Shown piece after piece: positions 1 through 8,237 of a stretch of DNA of 56,494 bases. The stretch comes from Rhizobium sp. PDO1-076 (GTDB lineage: Bacteria > Pseudomonadota > Alphaproteobacteria > Rhizobiales > Rhizobiaceae). Position 1 is the first letter of the stretch; the number at the start of each line of letters is the position of its first letter. The notes under the pieces were generated by a model that had not been told where the DNA came from, searched no databases, and worked only from the letters and a program-made list of their open reading frames with translations. The position numbers were made by a program, and so were the translations under genes. The stretch lies in contig NZ_AHZC01000066.1 of NCBI RefSeq assembly GCF_000247475.1, forward strand, positions 1 through 56,494, given 5' to 3'.

Positions 1-560
1 ATCGTGACACCGGTCTGCCTGAGACGCGACACGAGCTGCCACATATCCTTGCGCAGCGCGACATCGACGCCGGCCGTCGGCTCATCGAGAAACAGGATGC
101 GCGGCTCGTGCGACAATGCCTTGGCGATCAAAACGCGCCGCTTCATGCCGCCGGAAAGCTCGCGCAACGCATTGTTGCGCTTCTCGAACAGCGTCAACTC
201 CCGCAAGAGTGACTCGACCAGTGCAGGGTTCGGTTTCTTGCCGTTCAGTCCCCGCGAAAAGCTGACCGTGTTGACGACGGTCTCGAACATGTCGGTTGTC
301 AGCTCCTGGGGTACCAGACCGATCTCGCCGCGCGTCTTGCGGAAATCCTTGACCACATCGTGGCCGGCGACCAGCACCTGCCCGCTCGATGGATTGGTAA
401 TGCCGCAGACGATTGAAATCAGCGTTGTCTTGCCCGCACCGTTCGGCCCAAGCAGCGCAATGATTTCGCCTTCCTCGATATCGAGACTGACATTGTCGAG
501 TGCTTTGAAGCCATTGGAATAGGTCTTGGACAAGGAACGAATGGAAATGATTGGCGCCAT
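1..560 (-). CDS. ABC-2 type transporter ATP-binding protein (partial, C-terminus off the left edge)
   Basis: The first 186 residues are present and the gene continues beyond base 1. Translation from the ATG at 558-560 gives a typical ABC nucleotide-binding domain: Walker [10 protein letters not shown] at about residues 38-46, signature LSGGMKRR near 140, and Walker B ILFLDEP near 158 followed by the D-loop region TAGVDV. The long ABC-2 style spacing and the sequence around the signature resemble DrrA/NodI/CcmA-like ATPases that drive export with a separate ABC-2 permease. The permease would be expected to the left, outside the window. The substrate cannot be told from the ATPase. The ribosome-binding site is weak (only a purine-poor stretch upstream). 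The domain call is secure; the transported compound is unknown. Confidence 0.85.
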   Translation of the reverse strand, partial: MAPIISIRSLSKTYSNGFKALDNVSLDIEEGEIIALLGPNGAGKTTLISIVCGITNPSSGQVLVAGHDVVKDFRKTRGEIGLVPQELTTDMFETVVNTVSFSRGLNGKKPNPALVESLLRELTLFEKRNNALRELSGGMKRRVLIAKALSHEPRILFLDEPTAGVDVALRKDMWQLVSRLRQTGVT

Positions 561-650
561 TGGCGGAAAACTCGCTTTTGCTATCGGCTGGCTGAATATA
601 GGTGTCGAATACCCGGTTACCAGTGACAGCCACGGCTTACCGACACCAAC

Positions 651-1976
651 TTATCCGCTGACCAGCATATTCTCCGAATAAACCCGGTTCCGGCCGAGGC
701 CCTTGGCCATATAAAGCAACTGGTCCGCGGCATTCAGGTAGTTGCTGAAGCTCTCGTGTTCGGCAATCTCCGCGACGCCGATGGAGACGGTGACACCAAG
801 CTCCGAGTCGTCGAGCGCAACGCGCATCTGCGCGATGTCCTCGCGCAAACTCTCGCAAAATGCCGCCGCAGCGCTGGCATCGAGGCCCAGCAGAAGAACG
901 CTGAACTCCTCCCCGCCCAGGCGAGCCAGCATGTGCCCGGTTCCGTCGAGCATGACGCTCAGCCGCCCGGCCACCGCCTTCAACACCCGATCCCCAACCT
1001 CATGGCCATAACCGTCATTGAGTTTCTTGAAATGATCGATGTCGAGCATGGCGATGCTGCATGGCTCGCCGCGTGCACGAATACTCGCCACCTGGGCGGG
1101 TCCTTCATCGAAGAAATAACGGCGATTGCGCAACCCGGTCAAATAGTCGCTGAAGGCTGCGTAGCGCAGCTGCCGCAACTGCGACAGCGTCTCGATATTG
1201 TGCTGAATCCGGCATTGCAGCTCTTCCACCACATAGGGCCGATAGACGAAATCATTTGCGCCGGCCTTGAGGAAGCTTGCAGAAAGCAAGCGATCCGAAG
1301 ACGACGAAATTCCGATGATGCGCAGGCGGTCGCTGTGGTGTTGACGCCGGATGCGCCGCGTCAGCTCGTAGCCGTTCATATCGGGCATATGGTAGTCGGT
1401 GATTACCAGTTCGATGTGAGGATTGTCGGCCAACAGTGTCAGCGCCTGCGCCCCAGTCTCTGCATCATAGACCTGGAATTTCTGAACGCGCAGCAAATCG
1501 ACCAGCATCGCACGGGCCGATGCCACGTCATCGACAACCAGCACGCCAACATTTCGGTTTGAAAGAATGCGGTCGATCGACTCAACGACCATGTCGATCG
1601 CGCGCTCATTGTCCTTGATCAGATAGTCGGCAACGCCACGCTCGAGCAGGCGCTCGCGCATGTCTCGATTGAAATCGGCGGTAAACACCACGGCCGGCAC
1701 ATTGAGCGCCACAACCTGATCCAACACTTGCCCATCATACGAATCCGGCAGGTTCAGATCGACAACGGCGATATCGAACACATCAGACGCAATCGCGGCC
1801 TCGAACGACTTGACCGTTGCGCAATGGGTTACCTGATAACCCAGCTCGTTTTCAAAACGGTGACATAGGATTGAAGAAAGAGAGCGCGAGTCCTCGATGA
1901 CGAGAACATGAGCCTTGTTTCGCGACGCAGGCCGAACGGCATGGTCAGGCATGCGACTACCAAAAGAATTAAACAT
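651..1976 (-). CDS. Response regulator with two receiver domains and a GGDEF diguanylate cyclase domain (PleD-like architecture)
   Basis: A 441-residue soluble protein. Receiver 1 (about 25-135) keeps the acidic pocket (VIEDS), the phospho-acceptor Asp in VVDLNLP, Thr in VVFTAD and Lys in YLIKDN. Receiver 2 (about 145-260) keeps DD and the Asp in ITDYHMP but has Arg in place of the conserved Lys (YRPY). The C-terminal domain has GGEEF near residue 355, an active-site variant found in working diguanylate cyclases, so it should make cyclic-di-GMP from two GTP. The RxxD inhibitory site that normally precedes it by a few residues is not present (the segment reads GTGHMLARL). A TTG twelve bases upstream is also in frame, but the ATG at 1976 has AGGT at suitable spacing. 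It lies 80 bases downstream of a paralogous two-receiver gene, probably in one transcript. Confidence 0.87.
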   Translation of the reverse strand: MFNSFGSRMPDHAVRPASRNKAHVLVIEDSRSLSSILCHRFENELGYQVTHCATVKSFEAAIASDVFDIAVVDLNLPDSYDGQVLDQVVALNVPAVVFTADFNRDMRERLLERGVADYLIKDNERAIDMVVESIDRILSNRNVGVLVVDDVASARAMLVDLLRVQKFQVYDAETGAQALTLLADNPHIELVITDYHMPDMNGYELTRRIRRQHHSDRLRIIGISSSSDRLLSASFLKAGANDFVYRPYVVEELQCRIQHNIETLSQLRQLRYAAFSDYLTGLRNRRYFFDEGPAQVASIRARGEPCSIAMLDIDHFKKLNDGYGHEVGDRVLKAVAGRLSVMLDGTGHMLARLGGEEFSVLLLGLDASAAAAFCESLREDIAQMRVALDDSELGVTVSIGVAEIAEHESFSNYLNAADQLLYMAKGLGRNRVYSENMLVSG

Positions 1977-2056
1977 ATTGACCTGCAATACCAGCGGCAG
2001 GCGTGGAACCGGGCTCCCGCCTGCCGCTTGTTCTACGCGAAATTGGCTCTGCGCGC

Positions 2057-2881
2057 CTATTTAGTCCGCGCTTGCGCCGCTCTAATTTGCACCAGCGTAT
2101 CAAGGTTCTGGTTAACGCGGCAGTAGAATTCTTCGTCAATGAAGGGGCGAAGCATGAAATCGTTACCGCCAACCTTGAGGAAGCGTGCGGAGAGCAGACG
2201 ATTGTTGGACGACGAGACGCCGATGATCCGCAATTCGTGGCTTCCGCGAACGGAACGAATGCGCCGCGTCAATTCGAAACCATCGATGTCGGGCATGTTG
2301 TAGTCGGTGACAACGAGACCGATATCCGGATTGGTCTTCAGAATTTCGATCGCCTTCGCACCGCTATCGGCGAGACTGACACGGAAATTGTAACGCTTGA
2401 GACGACTGGAGAGCAGAGCACGGGCGGTGGCGCTGTCGTCGACGATCAGCACATGATGCCGATGATTGGTCAAAAACCGGTAGACCGATTCAGCCAGCAT
2501 ATCGACGGCAAAGACGTTGTCCTTGAGAATGTAGTCGACAATGTCCTTGGCCAACAGCTTTTCACGGATTTCGTCGTGAAACGTCCCGGTAAAGACGATC
2601 GTCGGGATATTGCAGTCGATCATGTATTCAAGCGCTTCGCCATTCTCGGCGCCGGGCAGATTGATGTTCGAGATGGCAAGTACGACTGGCTCGTCATTGA
2701 GCTCATTGGCCATCTGCATGTCTTCAAAGGTTCTGCAGATCTCGATATCGACGCCCATCAGCTCCTTGAGGCGCTGGCTGATCATCTGCGTGAAGACGTT
2801 GGAATCTTCCCCGAGAATGATGCGAACATCGGGGAATGTTTCCCCGGAATATTGCATCCCGGAAATACCTAGAACTGCCAT
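2057..2881 (-). CDS. Two-receiver response regulator without output domain; first receiver lacks the phospho-acceptor Asp
   Basis: A 274-residue protein made of two receiver domains and no recognisable output domain. It is clearly a paralogue of the N-terminal two thirds of the GGDEF gene just downstream: the two share YILKDN/YLIKDN, ELTRRIR and the ISSS/VSSS block. In receiver 1 the strand-3 motif reads AISNINLP, so Asn stands where the phospho-accepting Asp should be, while the acidic pair (GED), Thr (FTG) and Lys (LKDN) remain. Receiver 2 has an intact DD pair and VTDYNMPD, but Arg replaces the conserved Lys (LRPF). The ATG at 2881 follows GGCGAG. It may act as a phosphate sink, an adaptor or a dimer partner for the cyclase; that is inference. 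Confidence 0.82.
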   Translation of the reverse strand: MAVLGISGMQYSGETFPDVRIILGEDSNVFTQMISQRLKELMGVDIEICRTFEDMQMANELNDEPVVLAISNINLPGAENGEALEYMIDCNIPTIVFTGTFHDEIREKLLAKDIVDYILKDNVFAVDMLAESVYRFLTNHRHHVLIVDDSATARALLSSRLKRYNFRVSLADSGAKAIEILKTNPDIGLVVTDYNMPDIDGFELTRRIRSVRGSHELRIIGVSSSNNRLLSARFLKVGGNDFMLRPFIDEEFYCRVNQNLDTLVQIRAAQARTK

Positions 2882-3103
2882 GACTCGCCTTTTTGTGTTT
2901 TATTCAACACTTAGCCATTTAGCAGTGATCATTTGCGGAACCGTTAATTTGACCATTTTAAGGCAGCAACGCGAGACGATAGTTAAGCAATGCGGAAGCC
3001 TGACCTTTCGACAACCAATCGTACTTGCGCAAGATCGCCGCCGAACACGCAGAACGGTTTTTCTCTGCCAGTACATTCCACACAGACGCCCGTCCTGGCG
3101 ACT
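2882..3103. other. AT-richer intergenic region, probable promoter of the two-receiver operon
   Basis: This 222-base gap separates the start of the minus-strand two-receiver gene from the end of the next minus-strand gene. It is visibly richer in A and T than the flanking genes, especially at 2890-2960. That suits a promoter, but I could not pick out confident -35 and -10 boxes. Confidence 0.35.
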
Positions 3104-3379
3104 TCACTTGATCGTCGCGATACCGTCCTTGATATCGACGGTTTCACCGCCGGCAAGGCCAAGCCTGTCGCCATTTGGCAACGTTACGAAGCAGCCTGTC
3201 GGGCAGATCGAATCCGAGCCTCCGGCGTCGAGCGACACCTCGGCGCGATTGCCGTTCTCAACCACGATCAGCACGATCGAAGACGCGCCAGAGTTGCTGA
3301 TCGAGGCCGCCACGGCAACACCGGCGAGAGCCGGGGTCAAAGAGAAAAGCACGCCACCCACTGCCAGAATTCTGATCAT
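3104..3379 (-). CDS. Small secreted protein of unknown function
   Basis: A 91-residue protein with an N-terminal signal peptide (MIRILAVGGVLFSLTPALAG, cleavage probably after an AxA near residues 20-24). The rest is a small exported domain with two cysteines close together (SICPTGC) that could form a disulfide. A motif like TLPNGDRLGLAGGETVDIKDG follows. I do not recognise a named family; proteins of this shape are common as conserved hypotheticals in rhizobia. The reading frame is supported by the clean signal sequence and the ATG at 3379. It stands alone between a large mechanosensitive channel gene and the two-receiver operon on the same strand. No function is assigned. Confidence 0.65.
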   Translation of the reverse strand: MIRILAVGGVLFSLTPALAGVAVAASISNSGASSIVLIVVENGNRAEVSLDAGGSDSICPTGCFVTLPNGDRLGLAGGETVDIKDGIATIK

Positions 3380-3500
3380 TTAGGTCGCGGGGTTCAAGGC
3401 CCCGCCCTCTGTTGCGCATGACCGCTCGCAGGAAGGTTCTTCCCCGCGGCCTTACCCCTCTTCTGACGCATTCCCCCTGAATGGCACCTGAATGAGGCAT

Positions 3501-6116
3501 TCATGGCAGGAGTTTGTCATCATCCGTCCCGTCATGCAATTCGCTCTCGTTCGGCTTCTGTCCGGCTTCCTTTCCGCGTTTGCGCCGCAGCAGCGCACTG
3601 CGGTCGCTGTCGCTCAGATGCAGCATCACATCCTGATGCGGATAGGGCATGGAGATGCCCTCCGCTCGGAAACGCCGCAGGACTTCCATACGGACGCTGT
3701 TGCGGATCGCCAGACCGTCATTCATGTCGGCAAGATGAAAGCGCAACTCAAAGTCGAGCGACGAGGCGCCGAAGCGAAGAAATTCGACATGCGGCTCGGG
3801 ATTGCGCAGGACCTGGGGAACCGTATTGATGATGTCGAGCAACAGATCGATCACCTCTTGCGGATCAGCCTCATAACCGACGCTCACCGGGATTTCCGAC
3901 CGCTGCATGCGATTTCGATGCGTCCAGTTGCCGACGGGGGCGTTGATCAACTCCGAGTTCGGCACGATGATCGACTGCTTACGGAAGGTCTCGATCTCGG
4001 TTGCTCGAACCGAGATGCGCTTGACGATGCCCTCAGTCGTTCCGGTCAAGACATGGTCACCGACCTTGAACGGCCGCTCCACCAGCAGAATGAGGCCGGA
4101 GACAAAGTTCGACACGATGTTCTGCAAACCGAAACCGATACCGAGAGATAAGGCACCGGCAACCAGTGCCAGGCTCGACAGGTCGATACCGGCCGCCGAT
4201 ATCCCGACGATCCCGGCCAGCGCAGTACCGAGATAGCCGATACCGGTCTTCACCGAGTTGCGCACACCCGGATCGACATGCGACCGCGCCATGACATTGC
4301 CGTCAAGCCACTTCTGCAGCCATCGCGTCACGACCAGACCCAGCGCAAACAGCAGCACGCCGCCAAGGATGCCGAAGATCGAAATGCGGATCGTCCCGAC
4401 ATTCACCTCGGTGAAAAGATTGTAGAGCCACAACTGAATGTCGCCAGGCTGGAAGCCCCATGACATCAGAATCAGCGGAATGCCCAGGATCAGCGCAAAG
4501 GCGTAGATCAGCAGGCCGGCGACGATACCGCTTTGATCCAGCCCCACCGGGCCAAGGCGAAATCGCTTCGCGACATACTGCCCGATCCGCGTATCGCCGA
4601 ACTGGTTCGGGGCAGAGATCGCCTTGCCAGAAAGGATACCGATATACATCGTCGCCAACACCGCGCCGGTCAGGACGATCTGGGTGGCAAGGAAGCGCGC
4701 AAAGCCCACATAACCAATGCTGCTGGCGAAGATCAGCAGTATGCCGACAATCCTGAACGTCATCGAAACGCTGCGTGGCCAGGCCCTCCCCTTGTCAAAC
4801 GGATCGCCGCTCTCGGCAAGCACCGGGCGCAGGAACGAGACGATGAACAACAACAGGCCGACAGTCAGTGACGAAATCAGGCTCTTCATCACCGTCAACA
4901 CAACGGGAGAGCTGAACGCCTCGCTGATCACCGCCAGGACATAGTCGAGGCCATTCACCAGAGCCATCAGAAAGATGGCGATCGTCAGGTCCCGTGCGCC
5001 GACATTGGACAGCTTGACGAGACGCCAGTTTGGCGCTCGCGGAGCAAGCGCTGCCCGCGAGATCATCGACACGAAAAAGACCAATCCGATGAACCCGAAA
5101 ATCGAACTTACGATCGGTGCGATGTCCGGTCGCAGGATATTGAACGTATCGAGAAGAAAATACGTGTTCGCCAGGAAGAATCCGAACGCAAGCGACGGCA
5201 GGATCGTCGACCAGAAGGCGACCGACAAGCGGCTCATATAGTTTGGGTTCTCGACCATCGGGTCACGGCGGATCAGCGAACCGAACAAACGGTATTCGAT
5301 GAACAACATGGCAGACGCCAGCACCACCGAAAGAAAGACCGTGATCGCGAACGGCACCGTCTTGAACTTCAAGACGAAGACGATCCAGCTGACGATACTG
5401 CGATGAACGCGTCCGACATCAGCAGAGAACGATTCTGCCGCCTCTGCCGCGACATCGGTGTTGATTTCGGTATGTTCAAAAAGCTGATCGGTGAAGATTG
5501 CCCGTCGAATGCCCGTGATTCGATCGGCGAGCGACTTGCCTTCAATCGACAGATCTTCGGCCTGACCGGTCAGCGCATTGATCTGCGAGCGTGCGGCATT
5601 CTGTCGGTTGCGTTCTTCCGTGACGTCGGCAGCTTCCGCCGGCTGTCCTTCGGCGGGCGGCTCTCCCAGTTCGGTCAAGCGGGTCTGGATATCATTCAGC
5701 CGCGGTCTGAGTTCGACGGAGATTGCCAGCAGGTCACGGACCATGCCGTCGACCTGCACTTTCAGATCGGCCAGAACACGATCGTCCTGCTTGCTCTGCT
5801 CAACCTGATTGTTTAGGTTTTCCAGCCGCTTGCGCGCTTGCTCGATTTGCGTGTCGGCTTTCGCCAGTTTTTCATCCCGAAGCGGCTGCACGGCTGCAGG
5901 CGCGGCTGCAGGCTCGGTCGCCGCTGCCGGCGCCGTTGCTTCCGCAGCGGGTGCGGACACCGTGGGCGCGGCATCTCCTGCGGGAGCCTGCCCGGCGGGT
6001 TGTGCCTGCTCTTGTGTCTGCGCCTGCGCCACCATGGAATGGAAAACGACTGGCGGCAAAACGACCGCGGCCAGCGCAAGAACAATGGAAAAGAAGCCGT
6101 ATCGAAGTCGGATCAA
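3501..6116 (-). CDS. Large mechanosensitive ion channel, MscS family with N-terminal DUF3772-type region
   Basis: An 871-residue inner-membrane protein. A signal-like N-terminus is followed by an Ala/Pro/Glu-rich stretch (about 30-80) and a coiled, charged periplasmic segment (about 80-230) resembling DUF3772. Multiple membrane helices (about 240-600) come next. The conserved MscS pore and beta domain lies at about 610-800: the pore helix region GALSLGIGFGLQNIVSNFVSG, then VERPFKVGDHV. Large MscS relatives of this type (MscK/DUF3772 group) open under membrane tension to release solutes on osmotic downshock. The tail is charged and probably cytoplasmic. The start is a TTG at 6116 preceded by AGGGA seven bases away; no upstream in-frame ATG is visible. 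It appears to be monocistronic. Confidence 0.87.
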   Translation of the reverse strand: MIRLRYGFFSIVLALAAVVLPPVVFHSMVAQAQTQEQAQPAGQAPAGDAAPTVSAPAAEATAPAAATEPAAAPAAVQPLRDEKLAKADTQIEQARKRLENLNNQVEQSKQDDRVLADLKVQVDGMVRDLLAISVELRPRLNDIQTRLTELGEPPAEGQPAEAADVTEERNRQNAARSQINALTGQAEDLSIEGKSLADRITGIRRAIFTDQLFEHTEINTDVAAEAAESFSADVGRVHRSIVSWIVFVLKFKTVPFAITVFLSVVLASAMLFIEYRLFGSLIRRDPMVENPNYMSRLSVAFWSTILPSLAFGFFLANTYFLLDTFNILRPDIAPIVSSIFGFIGLVFFVSMISRAALAPRAPNWRLVKLSNVGARDLTIAIFLMALVNGLDYVLAVISEAFSSPVVLTVMKSLISSLTVGLLLFIVSFLRPVLAESGDPFDKGRAWPRSVSMTFRIVGILLIFASSIGYVGFARFLATQIVLTGAVLATMYIGILSGKAISAPNQFGDTRIGQYVAKRFRLGPVGLDQSGIVAGLLIYAFALILGIPLILMSWGFQPGDIQLWLYNLFTEVNVGTIRISIFGILGGVLLFALGLVVTRWLQKWLDGNVMARSHVDPGVRNSVKTGIGYLGTALAGIVGISAAGIDLSSLALVAGALSLGIGFGLQNIVSNFVSGLILLVERPFKVGDHVLTGTTEGIVKRISVRATEIETFRKQSIIVPNSELINAPVGNWTHRNRMQRSEIPVSVGYEADPQEVIDLLLDIINTVPQVLRNPEPHVEFLRFGASSLDFELRFHLADMNDGLAIRNSVRMEVLRRFRAEGISMPYPHQDVMLHLSDSDRSALLRRKRGKEAGQKPNESELHDGTDDDKLLP

Positions 6117-6196
6117 TGCAAATCCCTAGCCTGTATGAGAAATCGGCGGGACCATAGAAGCAGTTATAGGCAAAAGAAAGAACCGCTTAAACGACG

Positions 6197-6228
6197 ATGG
6201 CCGGCGGAGAAAATGCTCCACCGGCCAT
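6197..6228 (-). terminator. Hairpin downstream of the hutX gene
   Basis: The arms ATGGCCGG (6197-6204) and CCGGCCAT (6221-6228) are perfectly complementary, and an inner GGAG/CTCC pair extends the stem. It lies 18 bases beyond the hutX stop codon. The following minus-strand bases are only moderately T-rich, so this is a likely but not textbook intrinsic terminator. Confidence 0.55.
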
Positions 6229-6245
6229 TGTACAAAGTTCTGCCA

Positions 6246-6767
6246 TCAAGCGGCGGCAGCGACCCGAAGGGCCTCGAAGCGCAGCACCTGATCTTCGATC
6301 AGTGCACGGTCCTTGTCGCGACGGACGAAGACCTTGAACATGGCCTTGCCATCCCCATTCATGAACCAGACGGAACACGACCGGCGGCCATGGAAGCCAC
6401 GATCGACGAATGCGATATTCACGCAACGATCCTTGCGGATATGCCCACCGATCGGACTGTCGCCGTGGATATTGAACCAGCCATGGCCTTCGCTGCCGTC
6501 GACCAACGCGCCGTTCACCTCCAACACGATATCATCGGTATGCACGATCAGCAGGATTTCGCCCCAGCCGGTCATGTCTTTCCAGACGGCATCCCAGCGC
6601 TCGGCCGGAACCAGAACGGCAGCACCCGCCGGCAGCACCGCAAGTACTTCCGCCGGCGACACATCGGCCTGAGCGGCGATCTGTTCGATTACGCCTTCAG
6701 GCTTTTCCGCAAGAGCGGCACGAGCGCGAGCGGCGCGTTCATTGGTTGATAGAGTAGACATATCCAT
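6246..6767 (-). CDS. hutX: Haem utilisation cytosolic carrier, HutX/HugX family
   Basis: A protein of about 173 residues matching the HutX (HuvX/HugX) family, cytosolic haem-binding proteins that take haem from the ABC importer and hand it to a haem-degrading enzyme. Visible family features are the central EGHGWFNIHGDSPIGGHIRKDRC-type block (about 110-135) and the C-terminal FHGRRSCSVWFMNGDGKAMFKVFVRRD region. Two start codons lie six bases apart (6767 and 6761). Upstream bases favour neither strongly, so the first is used; a longer reading from 6815 would overlap the upstream gene by 41 bases and is less likely. The gene begins eight bases after the stop of the small monooxygenase gene, so the two form an operon. 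This operon diverges from hmuTUV. Confidence 0.85.
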   Translation of the reverse strand: MDMSTLSTNERAARARAALAEKPEGVIEQIAAQADVSPAEVLAVLPAGAAVLVPAERWDAVWKDMTGWGEILLIVHTDDIVLEVNGALVDGSEGHGWFNIHGDSPIGGHIRKDRCVNIAFVDRGFHGRRSCSVWFMNGDGKAMFKVFVRRDKDRALIEDQVLRFEALRVAAAA

Positions 6768-6774
6768 CAGGCGC

Positions 6775-7116
6775 TCACGCAGCAATTTCGGCGCGTTTGC
6801 CGGTATGGTCTTCATGGATGATCACGTCGAACCCTTCGAAATGCGGACCCGAGAGGTACTGGACCTTGCTTTCGCCAGTGCGGGCATGTGCCGCGCGGAA
6901 CTGTTCCGACTGCGTCCAGCCGACGAAATGCGCATGGCTTTCCCACACGGTGTGCGAGGCATAAAGCGTATGATCCTCGGCCTTGGCGCCCTTCAGCATG
7001 TGAAACTCGACATAGCCCGGCACCTCGGCCAACCGCGCCTGGCGTGAAAGCCACTGATTCTCAAAGGCTTCTTCAAAGCCCGGCACAACGCGAAAACGGT
7101 TCATGGCAATATACAT
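6775..7116 (-). CDS. Small antibiotic-biosynthesis-monooxygenase (ABM) fold protein, probable haem-degrading monooxygenase (HmuQ/IsdG-like)
   Basis: A 113-residue protein of the dimeric ferredoxin-like ABM fold (MYIAMNRFRVVPGFEEAFE start, SHTVWESHAHFVGWTQSEQF in the middle). In rhizobia this family includes HmuQ and HmuD, which open haem to release iron and biliverdin. The conserved Asn near the N-terminus (residue 6) and the Trp and His residues of the central block fit an IsdG-like active site. The ATG at 7116 is preceded by GAGAGGA; a longer reading to 7182 is possible but lacks a better ribosome site. It sits directly upstream of hutX and divergent from hmuTUV. That context, more than the small fold itself, supports a haem-degrading role. 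Confidence 0.75.
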   Translation of the reverse strand: MYIAMNRFRVVPGFEEAFENQWLSRQARLAEVPGYVEFHMLKGAKAEDHTLYASHTVWESHAHFVGWTQSEQFRAAHARTGESKVQYLSGPHFEGFDVIIHEDHTGKRAEIAA

Positions 7117-7236
7117 GGGACTGATCCTCTCGATTGAAATGGAATGCGGCTTGACACAGGCAACTCGCCATCGGGAGCTCATTCTCAGATCTCACCAACG
7201 CAACCGCAAGCCTGCAATCTGTTGCCTTCCTAGATA

Positions 7237-7259
7237 AACTTGTGTAACTAAGTCAAGTT
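7237..7259. promoter_or_regulatory. Inverted repeat in the divergent haem promoter region, candidate iron-responsive operator
   Basis: AACTTG (7237-7242) and CAAGTT (7254-7259) are perfect inverted arms around an 11-base spacer. Inside is TGTGTAACTAAGTCA (7241-7255), one base away from the TGA-N9-TCA pattern known for rhizobial RirA-bound IRO boxes. The site is in the only intergenic region between hmuQ/hutX and hmuTUV, where iron-responsive control would be expected. Binding by RirA or another regulator is inference. Confidence 0.4.
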
Positions 7260-7361
7260 AAATGTCGCTGCATTCCTGGCGCCATCACACCCCGAAACAG
7301 CGCGAGGTGACGTCAGCCGAACGGTCTGCCGATCGCCTTGCTCCATAGGTTTAGCGATCAC

Positions 7362-8237
7362 ATGCGTTCTGTTCCTTTGCACCGCCGCCTCGTCCTTTCT
7401 CTCGCCTGCGCCTTGGTGATTGCCCCGCAGGCTACGCTTGCCCAATCCGCCGATGCCAAGCGTATCGTCGCCATCGGCGGCACGGTGACGGAAATCATCT
7501 ATGCGCTGGGTGAAGGCGATCGGATCGTGGCCGTCGACACGACCAGCAGCTATCCGGCAGAGGCCACGCAGAAGCCCAATATCGGCTATGTCCGCCAGGT
7601 CTCGGCCGAGGGCGTCCTGTCGCAGAAGCCGGACCTGATCATCGCCGAGGCCGGAGCCGGCCCGGTTGATGCAATGAACATTCTCAAGGCAAGTGGCCTG
7701 ACACTGATCAGCATTCCAAGCCCGCCGGACACATCTGCCATTCCGGCCAAGATCCGCGCCGTGGGCGAGGCGATCGGACGCAAGGACAAGGCCGACGAAC
7801 TTGCGCTCAAGGTCGAGGCGACGCTGAAGGCGACGGCAGAAAAGACCGCGTCCACAACCACCAAGAAAAAAGTACTCTTTGCCCTGTCGCTTGCCAATGG
7901 CCGCGTCATGGCTGGCGGCTCGCAAAGCTCGGCTGATGCCATCATCCGGCTTGCCGGTGGCGAGAACGCCGTCAGTTCCGTCTCGGGTTACAAGCCCCTG
8001 ACCGATGAAGCGGTTATCGCGGCAGCACCCGACGTCGTGCTGGTCATGAGTGGTGGCGCCATGCAGATGACGGCTGAACAGGCTTTCGCCCTCCCCGCCC
8101 TCGCGTCGAGCCCTGCGGCCAGGAACAAGGCATTCGTCACCATGGACGGCCTCTATCTGCTTGGGCTCGGCCCTCGCGCAGCTGAAGCCGCCGCCGAATT
8201 GCACGGCAAGCTCTACCCGGAGGCGACTAAGCCGTGA
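7362..8237 (+). CDS. hmuT: Haemin ABC transporter periplasmic haem-binding protein HmuT
   Basis: A 291-residue periplasmic binding protein of the helical-backbone (TroA/FepB-like) class. It opens with a signal peptide (basic residues, a hydrophobic run, then PQATLAQSA) with cleavage near residue 28. The mature part begins KRIVAIGGTVTEIIYALGEGDRIVAVD, the classic haem/cobalamin/siderophore binding-protein start. It continues with PDLIIAEAGAG and ends with the ...GLGPRAAEAAAELH helix. It delivers haem to the HmuU permease. An in-frame TTG lies at 7338, but the ATG at 7362 puts the basic residues at the right place for a signal sequence. The stop overlaps the GTG of hmuU by four bases, showing translational coupling. 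Confidence 0.92.
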   Translation: MRSVPLHRRLVLSLACALVIAPQATLAQSADAKRIVAIGGTVTEIIYALGEGDRIVAVDTTSSYPAEATQKPNIGYVRQVSAEGVLSQKPDLIIAEAGAGPVDAMNILKASGLTLISIPSPPDTSAIPAKIRAVGEAIGRKDKADELALKVEATLKATAEKTASTTTKKKVLFALSLANGRVMAGGSQSSADAIIRLAGGENAVSSVSGYKPLTDEAVIAAAPDVVLVMSGGAMQMTAEQAFALPALASSPAARNKAFVTMDGLYLLGLGPRAAEAAAELHGKLYPEATKP

